Source: Collinsella sp. AF08-23 (GTDB taxonomy: Bacteria; Actinomycetota; Coriobacteriia; Coriobacteriales; Coriobacteriaceae). Taken from it: 39,987 bases of DNA. Under the pieces are notes generated by a model. It worked only from the letters and a program-made list of their open reading frames with translations. It made no database searches and was not told where the DNA came from. Shown in pieces: positions 1 through 8,616 of this stretch. The first letter of the stretch is position 1; each line of letters begins with the position of its first letter. The stretch lies in contig NZ_QUHV01000014.1 in the NCBI RefSeq assembly GCF_003479805.1, positions 1-39,987 of the forward strand. Direction: 5' to 3'. Made by a program: the position numbers and the translations under genes.

Positions 1-375
1 GAGCATTTCCCAGTTGACAAAACTATAGGAACACCCCCCGTCGCCCTTTTGGCAAGAGTGGCTTGGGTTTCCCTTATGCGGCATCGCCCATTGTGCCCGC
101 GCAATGGTTAAGAAAGGCTTACGACCGGGTGACATTGCCGTAAGACTGGTTATGAATGGCTGAAGTCGCAGACGGGGGCGGGCGGGAGAGGTCGTTGTGT
201 CGTTTTGGCCCCATGGGCAAATTGCCTGATGGTCCGCAGCGCCAAATGGGGGGCGTGGCGTATTATTGAAGGGTTAGCAATCCGTCTGGTTCAAGGCGGT
301 TCGGACGCACCTTTCGGACGCGCCCGAACCGACCGCCGCCAGCGGCCCAACCCGTCCACAGAAGGGCAGGACTCA
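1..375. other. purL upstream region
   Basis: No gene is supported here. A TTGACA hexamer lies at about 14-19 but no good -10 follows at the right distance. TATGAA at 151-156 could be a -10 but has no convincing -35. The reading frame of purL stays open back to 205, but that extension lacks a ribosome site and does not look like PurL protein. No purine riboswitch-like fold was recognised by eye. Confidence 0.4.
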
Positions 376-3300
376 ATGGTCTCTCGCGTGTACGTAGAGA
401 AGAAACCCGGGTTTGACGTCGAGGCGAAGCAGCTGCTCACCGAGCTCCGCGACACCTTGGGCATCGAGGCGCTCACGGCTTTGCGCGTCATTAACCGTTA
501 TGACGTCGAGGGTATCGACGAGAAGTTGTTCGCACGCTGCGTGCCCACCGTATTCTCCGAGCCGCAAGTCGACGCCGTGTACAAGGAGCTGCCCGCCGAT
601 GCTGCTCACCTCTTCGCCGTCGAGGCGCTGCCCGGCCAGTTCGACCAGCGCGCCGCCTCCGCCGCCGAGTGCGTCCAGCTCATCTCCCAGGGCGAGCGCC
701 CCACCGTGCGCTGCGCCAAGGTGTACGTGCTCTCCGGCGAGCTCTCCGCCGAGGACCTCGACGCCATCAAGGGTTACGTGGTGAACCCCGTCGAGTCGCG
801 CATCGCCGCGCTCGAGCTCCCGGACACCCTCACTCAAGAGATTCCCGATCCCGAGCCGGTCGAGGTCATCGACGGCTTCCGCGAGATGGACAAGGCCGCC
901 CTCGCGGCGTTCATCGCCGATCGCGGCCTGGCCATGGACGAGGCCGACATCGCGTTTTGCCAGCAGTACTTCAAGGACGAGGACCGCGACCCCACCATCA
1001 CCGAGATCCGCGTGATCGACACCTACTGGTCCGACCACTGCCGCCACACCACCTTCGGCACCAACCTCCAGAACATCGAGATCGACGACGCCGCCGTCGA
1101 GGCCGCCTTCAACCGCTACATGGAGATGCGCCACGAGCTCGGCCGCGACGAGAAGCCCGTCTGCCTCATGGACATGGGCACCATCGGCGCCAAGTGGCTT
1201 AAAGCGCAGGGCATCCTCACCAACCTGGACGAGTCCGAGGAGATCAACGCCTGCACCGTCAAGGTGACCGTGGACGTCGACGGCGAGGACCAGGACTGGC
1301 TGTTCCTCTTCAAGAACGAGACCCACAACCACCCCACCGAGATCGAGCCCTTCGGCGGTGCGGCGACCTGCGTGGGCGGCGCCATCCGCGACCCGCTCTC
1401 CGGCCGCTCCTACGTCTACCAGGCCATGCGCGTCACCGGCGCTGCCGACCCCACCGTGCCCGTCTCCGAGACGATCGCCGGCAAGCTGCCCCAGCGCAAG
1501 ATCGTGACCACCGCCGCAGCCGGCTACTCCTCCTACGGCAACCAGATCGGCCTTGCCACCGGCCAGGTCTCCGAGCTCTACCACCCCGGCTACATGGCCA
1601 AGCGCATGGAGGTCGGCGCCGTGGTGGGCGCCACGCCCGCGAGCCACGTCCGCCGCGAGGCACCTCAGCCCGGCGACAAGATCATCCTGCTCGGCGGCCG
1701 CACCGGCCGTGACGGCATCGGCGGCGCGACCGGCTCCTCCAAGGCCCACAACGTCGAGTCCATCGAGAAGGACGGCGCCGAGGTCCAGAAGGGCAATGCC
1801 CCCATGGAGCGCAAGCTGCAGCGCCTCTTCCGCCGCGGCGACGCCTGTCGCCTCATCAAGCGCTGCAACGACTTCGGCGCGGGCGGCGTGTCCGTCGCCG
1901 TGGGCGAGCTCGCCGACGGCCTCTACATCGACCTCGACATGGTCACCAAGAAGTACGACGGCCTGGACGGCACCGAGCTCGCGATTTCCGAGTCCCAGGA
2001 GCGCATGGCCGTCGCCGTGGCCGAGGAGGACGTCGAGGAGTTCATGGGCTACGCCGCCGAGGAGAACCTCGAGGCGACCGTGATCGCCGAGGTCACGCAT
2101 GAGGCCCGCGTCCGCATGGCCTGGCAGGGCGACGCCATCGTCGACCTCTCCCGCGACTTCCTCAACTCCAACGGCGCGCCCAAGTACCAGGACGTCCACG
2201 TCGTGGCCCAGGGCATCGCCCCCATCGACCCCGAGAGCGAACTCGCCGAGGCCGCGCTCGAGGAGTTCGGCACCCTCGAGGGCATCTACGAGAGCACCGT
2301 CCCCATGGTGCCGGGCGCCGAGACCTGCGAGTCTTTCCACGACGCCATGACCGAGCTCGTGAGCGACCTCAACGTGTGCTCCAACAAGGGCCTGTCCGAG
2401 CGCTTCGACTCCACCATCGGCGCCGCGACCGTCCTCATGCCCTTCGGCGGCACCCGGCAGCTCACCCCGAGCCAGGCCATGGTCGCCAAGTTCCCGGTCG
2501 ACGGCGAGACCACCACGGTCTCTGGCATGGCCTGGGGCTTCAACCCCTACATCATGGACGCCGACCAGTACCGCGGCGCCTATCTCTCCGTGGTCGAGAG
2601 CATCTCGCGCCTCGTGGCCACCGGCTTCGACCATGAGAAGGTCTACCTGTCCTTCCAGGAGTACTTCGAGCGCCTGCGCGATGTGCCCGAGCGCTGGGGC
2701 AAGCCCATGGCCGCCGTACTGGGAGCGCTCATGGCCCAAGTCGAGCTCGGCGCCGGCGCCATCGGCGGCAAGGACTCCATGTCCGGCTCCTTCGAGGACC
2801 TCGACGTCCCGCCCACGCTCGTGTCCTTCGCCGTGGCCGTCGACAAGCTCGCCAACGTCGTCTCGCCCGAGTTCAAGGGCGCCGGCCATCGCGTCGCCCT
2901 GATCCAGCCCTCCTACCAGGTCGACGACCTGCTGCCCGAGACCGACTCCCTGCTCGCCGCCTTCAGCGCCGTCGAGGACCTCGTGCGCGAGGGCAAGGCG
3001 CTCTCCGTCTCCACCGTCGGCTTCGGCGGCCTGGCAGAGGTCCTGTTCAAGGCCTGCCTGGGTAACCGCATCGGCTTCGAGGTTTCCGAGGCCTACTACG
3101 AGGCTGACGCCCGCGACCTGTTCGACCACTCCTACGGCTGCTTCATCGTCGAGCTCGACGAGGGCGCCGCGCTGCCCGAGGTCGACGGCGCGTGCGTGGT
3201 CGAGCTCGGCGTGACGTGCGAGCCCTACGAGCTCACCGCCTACGGCGAGACCCTTGATCTGGACGAGCTGCAGGAGGCCTGGGCGAGCGCGCTCGAGGGC

Positions 3301-4221
3301 GTGTTCCCCTATCGCAGCGCCGCCGACGAAGTTGACGCGGCCGAGGAGCTGATCCCCGAGGAGCGCTACCGCTGCGAGGAGGAGGGCCGCATCCGCGCGA
3401 CCTACGGCGGCCTCAAGATCGCCAAGCCCCGCGTGATCATCCCGGTCTTCCCCGGCAACAACTGCGAGTTCGACTCCGCTCGCGCCTTCCGCGCCGCCGG
3501 CGCCGAGGCCGACGTCTTCGTGATCAACAACCTCACGCCCGAGAACGTCGCCGAGTCCACCCGTGAGCTCGGCCGCCGCATCCGCGAGTCCCAGATCGTC
3601 ATGATCCCCGGCGGCTTCTCCGGCGGCGACGAGCCCGACGGCTCCGCCAAGTTCATCACCGCGTTCTTCCGCGCACCCGAGGTCACCGAGGCGGTTCGCG
3701 ACCTCCTGCAGTCCCGTGACGGCCTGATGCTCGGCATCTGCAATGGCTTCCAGGCGCTCGTCAAGCTCGGCCTGGTGCCCTACGGCGACATCGTGGACGC
3801 CACCGCGGACGCGCCGACGCTGACCTTCAACCAGATCGGCCGCCACCAGAGCCGCCTGGTTCGCACCCGCATCTGCAGCGATCTCTCGCCCTGGCTATCC
3901 CAGTGCAACGCGGACGAGCTCTACACCGTGGCCATCTCCCACGGCGAGGGCCGCTTCGTCGCGAACGACGAGGTGCTCGGGCAGCTCCGCGCCGGCGGCC
4001 AGATCGCCACGCAGTACGTCGACGTGGCCGGCATGCCATCCATGGACCTCGACGTGAACCCCAACGGCTCCGTCGCCTGCATCGAGGGCATCACCTCCCC
4101 CGACGGCCGCGTGTTCGGCAAGATGGGCCATGTGGAGCGCCGCGGCAACGGCCTGTACAAGAACGTCCCCGGTGAGAAGTTCATGCCCCTGTTCGAGAGC
4201 GGCGTGGCCTACTTCGGGTAG
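376..4221 (+). CDS. purL: Phosphoribosylformylglycinamidine synthase, single-chain PurL
   Basis: Makes FGAM from FGAR, glutamine and ATP in cytosolic de novo purine synthesis. About 1,281 residues, the size of the large fused enzyme (synthetase plus glutaminase), unlike the PurS/PurL/PurQ three-subunit form common in Gram-positives. The synthetase part shows NETHNHP at about residues 314-320 and two repeated ATP-grasp-like halves. The class I glutamine amidotransferase domain starts near residue 1017 (PVFPGNNCEFDSARAF). Its expected triad is present: Cys1122 in LGICNGFQ, and His1252 and Glu1254 in GHVER. I chose ATG 376 over 205 because the protein becomes PurL-like only from MVSRVYVEKK and a GAAGGGCAGG ribosome site precedes it. 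It appears monocistronic, with a terminator hairpin 50 bases downstream. Confidence 0.95.
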   Translation: MVSRVYVEKKPGFDVEAKQLLTELRDTLGIEALTALRVINRYDVEGIDEKLFARCVPTVFSEPQVDAVYKELPADAAHLFAVEALPGQFDQRAASAAECVQLISQGERPTVRCAKVYVLSGELSAEDLDAIKGYVVNPVESRIAALELPDTLTQEIPDPEPVEVIDGFREMDKAALAAFIADRGLAMDEADIAFCQQYFKDEDRDPTITEIRVIDTYWSDHCRHTTFGTNLQNIEIDDAAVEAAFNRYMEMRHELGRDEKPVCLMDMGTIGAKWLKAQGILTNLDESEEINACTVKVTVDVDGEDQDWLFLFKNETHNHPTEIEPFGGAATCVGGAIRDPLSGRSYVYQAMRVTGAADPTVPVSETIAGKLPQRKIVTTAAAGYSSYGNQIGLATGQVSELYHPGYMAKRMEVGAVVGATPASHVRREAPQPGDKIILLGGRTGRDGIGGATGSSKAHNVESIEKDGAEVQKGNAPMERKLQRLFRRGDACRLIKRCNDFGAGGVSVAVGELADGLYIDLDMVTKKYDGLDGTELAISESQERMAVAVAEEDVEEFMGYAAEENLEATVIAEVTHEARVRMAWQGDAIVDLSRDFLNSNGAPKYQDVHVVAQGIAPIDPESELAEAALEEFGTLEGIYESTVPMVPGAETCESFHDAMTELVSDLNVCSNKGLSERFDSTIGAATVLMPFGGTRQLTPSQAMVAKFPVDGETTTVSGMAWGFNPYIMDADQYRGAYLSVVESISRLVATGFDHEKVYLSFQEYFERLRDVPERWGKPMAAVLGALMAQVELGAGAIGGKDSMSGSFEDLDVPPTLVSFAVAVDKLANVVSPEFKGAGHRVALIQPSYQVDDLLPETDSLLAAFSAVEDLVREGKALSVSTVGFGGLAEVLFKACLGNRIGFEVSEAYYEADARDLFDHSYGCFIVELDEGAALPEVDGACVVELGVTCEPYELTAYGETLDLDELQEAWASALEGVFPYRSAADEVDAAEELIPEERYRCEEEGRIRATYGGLKIAKPRVIIPVFPGNNCEFDSARAFRAAGAEADVFVINNLTPENVAESTRELGRRIRESQIVMIPGGFSGGDEPDGSAKFITAFFRAPEVTEAVRDLLQSRDGLMLGICNGFQALVKLGLVPYGDIVDATADAPTLTFNQIGRHQSRLVRTRICSDLSPWLSQCNADELYTVAISHGEGRFVANDEVLGQLRAGGQIATQYVDVAGMPSMDLDVNPNGSVACIEGITSPDGRVFGKMGHVERRGNGLYKNVPGEKFMPLFESGVAYFG

Positions 4222-4270
4222 GCAGATCCCCCAAATGGTCCTCCTCGTGGGGTCCGCATATAACGCCTTC

Positions 4271-4302
4271 GAGCGCCGCCGGCTGTTCTGCCGACGGCGC
4301 TC
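4271..4302 (+). terminator. Probable purL terminator hairpin
   Basis: A 13-bp stem (4271-4283 with 4290-4302, one C/A mismatch) closes a six-base loop, 50 bases after the purL stop. The following T-rich stretch is weak (TTCCATTT), so termination may be partial. Confidence 0.6.
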
Positions 4303-4354
4303 TTCCATTTGCGCCCGCCTCCTCATTTGCGCCCGCTCGCGCAATCGCTCGTAA

Positions 4355-4484
4355 TTGAGGTTTTTCGTATTCGTTTCCCAAAAGTCAAAGTAGAGGACGC
4401 CATTCAGCAAAATAATCCTGACCTTTTGCTAAATTACCCGCCGCTCTACTTTCGAAATCCCAAATCGAGTACGAAAAACCTCAA
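4355..4484. repeat. Nested palindromic element (MITE-like or structured RNA)
   Basis: Three nested inverted repeats are visible: a perfect 15-bp outer pair (4355-4369 with 4470-4484), a 9-bp middle pair (4387-4395 with 4444-4452) and a 7-bp inner pair (4406-4412 with 4424-4430) around an 11-base loop. The stretch is AT-rich compared with its neighbours. It could be a small non-autonomous mobile repeat, or a transcribed structured element between purL and the downstream gene. No transposase or target-site duplication was recognised. Confidence 0.6.
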
Positions 4485-4664
4485 CTTCCTAATTCCCCGT
4501 TGGCACTATGTGCCTCCGTAGTCAGTCTGCACCGATCCACGTTTGGGCCATGGCGCGCTGGCGCCCCCCTTTCAAACACCCGAGTTAGCGGGCTTCAAGC
4601 CACGCGCCACCACGACTCAAAATATCGTATTCTCTGTTCAAACCCACACAAGAAAGGTCGATCC

Positions 4665-5204
4665 ATGCACCAGCCCATGAAGCAACTCCCGGAACGAGCC
4701 ATCAGCGAAGAGGAGGCCCGCAAAATCCTCCGCATCGGCGAGCACTGCGTCGTCGCCACGATCGATGCTGACGGACACCCCTACGCCACGCCGCTTTCCT
4801 ACGTCCTGGACGGTGACGCCCTGTTGATCCACACGGGCATCGCGGGAGGCCAGAAGACCGAGGACTGGAAGCGCGACCCGCGCGTGTGCGTCACCGTCGC
4901 CGTGGATATGGACCCAGTTTACGTCGAGGAGGACGGTGCTCCCGGCCTCTTCACTACGCGCTTCGCAAGTGTGATTGCCACGGGCACCGTTCGTCCCGTT
5001 GAGGATGCCGCGCTTATGCGACGCGCCTTGACACAAATCTGCCTTAAATACTGCCCCGAGCACAAGGACAAGATTGGCGCAGCGATCGACTGGGAGCTCC
5101 CCGCGACCGCAATTTGGGCAATCGACCTCAATCATATCTCCGGTAAGGCGGGACGCCGCATCCCCAACGGTAAGGGAACCGTCACCGGCAATCTGGACGG
5201 ATAG
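4665..5204 (+). CDS. Pyridoxamine 5'-phosphate oxidase-fold flavoprotein, NimA-like
   Basis: 179 residues. The N-terminal half (EEARKILRIGEHCVVATIDA, then HPYATPLSYVLDGDALLIHT) is the split-barrel flavin-binding fold shared by PNPOx-like proteins and the NimA/5-nitroimidazole reductase group; these bind FMN and reduce small molecules in the cytosol. The C-terminal segment IWAIDLNHISGKAGRR is typical of this subfamily. The start at 4665 follows an AGAAAGG ribosome site; the frame is open further upstream but that part is not protein-like. It stands alone between the palindromic repeat and a GNAT gene 142 bases downstream. The true substrate cannot be told from sequence, so the nitroimidazole link is family similarity only. 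Confidence 0.8.
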   Translation: MHQPMKQLPERAISEEEARKILRIGEHCVVATIDADGHPYATPLSYVLDGDALLIHTGIAGGQKTEDWKRDPRVCVTVAVDMDPVYVEEDGAPGLFTTRFASVIATGTVRPVEDAALMRRALTQICLKYCPEHKDKIGAAIDWELPATAIWAIDLNHISGKAGRRIPNGKGTVTGNLDG

Positions 5205-5346
5205 ACCACCTACCCCCCTTCCCACAAATCGTACGGGAGGGCACACGCTCCATGCGCCGCACACGCCGTCGGCATGGCGCACGTCAACTGCCCCACCGCT
5301 TCGCATCCGTATCACCGTCCATTCCATTGACCCCGAAAGGACCACT

Positions 5347-5901
5347 ATGGAACTCATCACCGCCCGCCTTGTCCTGCGCCCCTGGCTCGACAGCGACGCA
5401 ACCGAGCTCTACGCGCTCGCCCGAGATCCACGTATAGGTACCGCCGCAGGCTGGCCTCCACATGAAAGCGAAGAGCAGAGTCTCGACATCCTCCGCAATG
5501 TCTTGCGGGGACCCGAGCAATATGCCGTCACCCTCAGATGCGACGGCACGCTCATAGGTGCAATAGGACTTAAAACGATCGATGATTGCGATTATCTAGA
5601 GGGACCCGATGAGTACTCCGCAGGCTACTGGATCGGCGCGCCGCATTGGGGTAAGGGATACGCCCCGGAGGCGTTCTCCGCGCTCATCGAGCATGCGCAA
5701 CGCGACCTGGGAGCTCGAGCGATGTACGCCGACCACTTCCTCGATAACGCCCAATCGCATCGTGTGATGGAGAAGTGCGGTCTCAAGCCCCTGCGGACAG
5801 CCGAGGTTAGCGCGCTGTACCCCGAAGGCTCGCGCGAGGTCCTCATCATGCAGCGCGAACTCAGGCCGGACGGCGAGGCGAACGGCTCATCAGGGTTATG
5901 A
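5347..5901 (+). CDS. GNAT-family N-acetyltransferase, RimJ/RimL-like
   Basis: 184 residues, beginning MELITARLVLRPW, the classical N-terminus of the RimJ/RimL-type acetyltransferases that use acetyl-CoA to modify protein N-termini or small amines. The acetyl-CoA-binding turn is visible as GYWIGAPHWGKGYAPEAF at about residues 99-116, followed by DNAQSHRVMEKCGLKPL, the conserved motif B end of the fold. Start chosen at 5347 because a GAAAGGA site lies seven bases upstream. It lies after the PNPOx gene on the same strand with a 142-base gap, so co-transcription is possible but unproven. It converges with the glycosylase gene. The substrate is unknown. Confidence 0.85.
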   Translation: MELITARLVLRPWLDSDATELYALARDPRIGTAAGWPPHESEEQSLDILRNVLRGPEQYAVTLRCDGTLIGAIGLKTIDDCDYLEGPDEYSAGYWIGAPHWGKGYAPEAFSALIEHAQRDLGARAMYADHFLDNAQSHRVMEKCGLKPLRTAEVSALYPEGSREVLIMQRELRPDGEANGSSGL

Positions 5902-5946
5902 CACGGCAATCGGTTTTGCACGGTCGTCCCCACGCCGCCAAAAGGC

Positions 5947-6447
5947 CTAATTCATCGAATCCAAGGCTTCCTTCCAGCGTTTTTGAAGCCGATCGAATGT
6001 CCATGCGGAGTTTGCGGGACTCGTTGAGGGCAGCACGACCGCGGGCAATCCAACCCGATCCTGCAGGTGCTTGGCGTATAGACGCCCCGCCGTTCCGCCA
6101 TTGCACACGACATGCCGAATGGGCGCCACCTCAAGCACACGCTCGATGTCTACAGGCTCCACGTTTGCGATGCTCGCATCGCTCGAACCCTTAATGTCGC
6201 ATTGCGCCACCACGTCCCACAGCGCAATACCATGCGCAAGCAAGAGCGCGCACTTCTCAGGGATCGATTGGGGGACTTCCGCTCGCAGGCAAGACGCTAA
6301 AACGCGCCAAAATCGGTTCTGGGGATTTCCGTAATAGAAGTCGTTCGCGCGCGAAAGTACCGAGGGAAAGGAGCCGAGCACTAAAATGCGTGAGCGCTCG
6401 TCGTATACCGGTTCAAACCCGTGCGATATGCGTTGATACTCAGGCAT
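5947..6447 (-). CDS. DNA-deoxyinosine (hypoxanthine) glycosylase, UDG superfamily
   Basis: 166 residues. Removes deaminated bases from DNA as the first step of base-excision repair. The signature GSFPSVLSRANDFYYGNPQ near the N-terminus and PSTSPANSAW near the C-terminus match the hypoxanthine-DNA glycosylase branch of the uracil-glycosylase superfamily (Mug-like fold). The ORF extends to 6540, but the ATG at 6447 has a strong GGAGGAGG ribosome site just upstream and gives the usual family length, so the first 31 residues of the long ORF are excluded. It diverges from the glutaredoxin gene across an 82-base gap that must hold both promoters. Whether hypoxanthine, uracil or both are released cannot be decided here. 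Confidence 0.85.
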   Translation of the reverse strand: MPEYQRISHGFEPVYDERSRILVLGSFPSVLSRANDFYYGNPQNRFWRVLASCLRAEVPQSIPEKCALLLAHGIALWDVVAQCDIKGSSDASIANVEPVDIERVLEVAPIRHVVCNGGTAGRLYAKHLQDRVGLPAVVLPSTSPANSAWTFDRLQKRWKEALDSMN

Positions 6448-6529
6448 GATCCTCCTCCTATCTCCACGAGAGCCTCCGCGCGAGTGGGTATAAGCGACTA
6501 GAATACCATCATCTTTAGAAGGGATCATC

Positions 6530-6772
6530 ATGTCAGCCAACCACGACCTTGTCCTGTATTATCGCCCCACGTGCCCGTTTTGTATCCGCGTCACGGACTT
6601 CATGAGGAGCCGCGGCATCGAAATTCCCCTGCGCAATATCAGCATCGACTCCGAGGCGGCGCGTACACTCGTTTCGGTGGGTGGCAAGCAGCAGGTTCCG
6701 TGCCTGTTCATCGACGGCAAGCCGCTCTACGAATCAAGCGATATCATCGCTTGGCTCGATGCCAACTTCTAA
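6530..6772 (+). CDS. Glutaredoxin-family protein
   Basis: 80 residues, the normal size for a small glutaredoxin/NrdH-type thiol redox protein. The redox-active pair is C15-P-F-C18 (RPTCPFCIRV). The cis-proline loop is present as QQVPCLFIDG and the C-terminal helix as YESSDIIAWLDANF. It reduces disulfides or mixed disulfides in the cytosol, using either glutathione-like thiols or thioredoxin reductase; Coriobacteria generally lack glutathione, so a thioredoxin-reductase partner is likelier (inference). A GAAGGGATCATC leader precedes the ATG. The gene is divergent from the glycosylase and convergent with the CDF transporter. Confidence 0.9.
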   Translation: MSANHDLVLYYRPTCPFCIRVTDFMRSRGIEIPLRNISIDSEAARTLVSVGGKQQVPCLFIDGKPLYESSDIIAWLDANF

Positions 6773-6847
6773 GCTCATCCCCCACCGCAAAACATACGTG
6801 CACTGTCGCCGAACAAAGGCATACAGGGGAACGTGTCTCATCCAGAC

Positions 6848-6876
6848 GGGCTCATCGCCATAACCGCGGTGAGCCC
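6848..6876. terminator. Hairpin between convergent genes
   Basis: A 7-bp GC-rich stem, GGGCTCA with TGAGCCC, sits in the 144-base gap between the glutaredoxin stop and the CDF stop. It can form on both strands, but no T-run follows on either, so it is only a possible bidirectional terminator. Confidence 0.4.
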
Positions 6877-6916
6877 TCCTCCCTCTGCAACAGGCCAAAG
6901 GCAGAGAACGCGAACC

Positions 6917-8068
6917 CTACTGCTCTGCCGATACGTAATCCTCATCGACCGTGATTTTGGGCACGGCATCGGGGTACTCTTCGACAACAAGGGCCGACAA
7001 GCGAGATTTGAACTCCTGGGGACTCAGCTCACAATCAGCAGGATGCAGCGAATCGAAAATAACATTGGTATGCGTAGGCCCCGGTACACACCGAAGATCA
7101 TGAATGCTCGCGTGAGGGCTGATGCTCTGCGCTAAAGCATTAATCTTGTTACGCATATCGGCGACATGGGGATCATTCGTGACGATGGGGTCGTAATGAA
7201 GGGTGACAATGAGCCCGTCCTCGTCCTTGAACGCCTGCTCGATATTATCAAGTGTGTCGTGGCTCTCGAGCGGATCGGTCTCAGCTGCCATCTCAACGTG
7301 CGCGCTGGCGAATTGCCTGCCCGGGCCGTAGTCGTGCACCATGAGGTCATGCGTGCCGAGGACCCCAGGGTAGCTCATGATTTTTGATCGGATATGCTGA
7401 ACAAGCTCAGGGTCGGGTGCTTGTCCAAGTAGCGGATTGACCGTGTCGCGGATGAGCTCGATGCCGCTCCAACCGATATAGGCGCCCACTGCGAGGCCCG
7501 CCCAGGCGTCCAAATTAATCCCCGTGATACGGGCGAATATTGCACAAATGAGCACCGCCCCCGTGGCAAGGACGTCATTTTTGGAATCCTGGGCGGTTGC
7601 AAGCAGTGTTTCGGATTTGATTTTCTCCCCGAGCACGTGATTCAGATGAGCCATCCATTGTTTGAGCCCCATAGATCCCACAAGGACACCCACCAACGCA
7701 AGCGAGAATTCGACGTCAGAGGGATTGATGATCTTATCAATCGAGGATTTGACGAGCTCGACGCCGATCATAAGCACGAGAACAGCGACGACAAGCCCCG
7801 AGAGATACTCGAAGCGACCATGACCATACGGATGCTCCGGGTCGGCGGGCTTACTGGCGAGCTTGAAACCCAGGACGCTCACGATATTCGAGCTCGCGTC
7901 ACTCAGATTGTTGAGTGCATCGGCAACGATGGACACAGAGCCAGAGAGAACGCCCACCAGCCCCTTGCCAAGGCAAAGCACGACATTGAGCGCAATGCAG
8001 ACAAAACCGGCAAGCTCGCCGACCTTGCCGCGGTCACCTTCTGCGCGTCGCATAATCCAATCAACCAT
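6917..8068 (-). CDS. Cation diffusion facilitator (CDF) metal exporter
   Basis: 383 residues, with about six hydrophobic segments in the first 210 residues followed by a cytosolic ferredoxin-like domain. This is the CDF architecture for proton-driven efflux of divalent metal ions. Diagnostic motifs are GSVSIVADALNNLSDASSN in membrane helix 2, HPYGHGRFEYL in the following loop, and QDSKNDVLAT in helix 5. The helix-5 metal site reads DxxxD rather than HxxxD; DxxxD is associated with Mn(II)-type CDFs while HxxxD is typical of zinc exporters, so manganese or iron is favoured (inference). The C-terminal region runs beyond the minimal ferredoxin-like domain. Single gene; a possible promoter is listed separately. 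Confidence 0.88.
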   Translation of the reverse strand: MVDWIMRRAEGDRGKVGELAGFVCIALNVVLCLGKGLVGVLSGSVSIVADALNNLSDASSNIVSVLGFKLASKPADPEHPYGHGRFEYLSGLVVAVLVLMIGVELVKSSIDKIINPSDVEFSLALVGVLVGSMGLKQWMAHLNHVLGEKIKSETLLATAQDSKNDVLATGAVLICAIFARITGINLDAWAGLAVGAYIGWSGIELIRDTVNPLLGQAPDPELVQHIRSKIMSYPGVLGTHDLMVHDYGPGRQFASAHVEMAAETDPLESHDTLDNIEQAFKDEDGLIVTLHYDPIVTNDPHVADMRNKINALAQSISPHASIHDLRCVPGPTHTNVIFDSLHPADCELSPQEFKSRLSALVVEEYPDAVPKITVDEDYVSAEQ

Positions 8069-8122
8069 ACGTACCCCGAATCTCTTTACCGTACAGCCCC
8101 ATAGCGCAATTGCAATTTGACA

Positions 8123-8150
8123 ATGGTAGCACCGAACAGGACGGGCGGCA
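8123..8150 (-). promoter_or_regulatory. Possible CDF transporter promoter
   Basis: Read on the minus strand: -35 TGCCGC (8145-8150), a 16-base spacer, and -10 TACCAT (8123-8128) preceded by an extended TGC. The -35 is poor, so this is tentative. Confidence 0.3.
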
Positions 8151-8186
8151 CGCTACGTAAGCAACGACAATCAACTCTAGAGACAC

Positions 8187-8217
8187 AAAAAGGCCGTCAC
8201 CCCTAGGTGACGGCCTT
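8187..8217 (-). terminator. Rho-independent terminator of the str operon
   Basis: A perfect 12-bp stem (8190-8201 with 8206-8217) with a CCTA loop, followed on the minus strand by a T-run complementary to 8187-8190. It lies 27 bases after the rpsJ stop, which shows that the operon ends at rpsJ. Confidence 0.9.
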
Positions 8218-8243
8218 GAAGATTGCGCTATCAAGCAATCGAC

Positions 8244-8555
8244 TTAGAGCTTGATCTCGATGTCGACACCGGCAGGCAGGTCGAGGCGCATGAGCGAGTC
8301 GACGGTACCGGGCGTGGGATCGAGGATGTCAATGAGACGCTTGTGAGTGCGCATCTCGAACTGCTCACGGGAGTCCTTGTTCACGTGGGGCGAACGGATG
8401 ACCGTGTACAGGTTGCGCTCGGTCGGCAGAGGGATGGGGCCGGAAACGCGAGCACCGGTCTTCTGAGCGGTCTCAACGATGAGCTTGGCGGACTGATCGA
8501 CGACCTCGTGATCATAGCCCTTCAGGCGGATCCTGATCTTCTGGCTGGACAACTT
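8244..8555 (-). CDS. rpsJ: Ribosomal protein S10
   Basis: 103 residues, the normal size of S10, a 30S head protein that also acts as NusE in antitermination. Recognised from [38 protein letters not shown] and [17 protein letters not shown]. The ORF can begin at a TTG at 8567, but GGAGG then lies inside it. The TTG at 8555 has that GGAGG five bases upstream and gives the standard N-terminus [10 protein letters not shown], so 8555 is chosen. It is the last gene of the str operon, 61 bases after fusA and directly before a strong terminator. In many bacteria rpsJ opens the S10-spc operon; here it is detached and takes the place usually held by tuf. Confidence 0.95.
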   Translation of the reverse strand, partial: KLSSQKIRIRLKGYDHEVVDQSAKLIVETAQKTGARVSGPIPLPTERNLYTVIRSPHVNKDSREQFEMRTHKRLIDILDPTPGTVDSLMRLDLPAGVDIEIKL

Positions 8556-8616
8556 AACCTCCAACAATGGATGAGCGAGGGCACCCTCGCGGTGTTACAC
8601 GTACGGGCGAGGGACC

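Noticed and set aside
205..375. Upstream extension of purL
   Set aside because: No ribosome site and no PurL-like sequence before MVSRVYVEKK; ATG 376 preferred.
373..3846. 1,157-codon minus-strand frame opposite purL
   Set aside because: Antisense shadow of purL with the same repetitive composition and no ribosome site.
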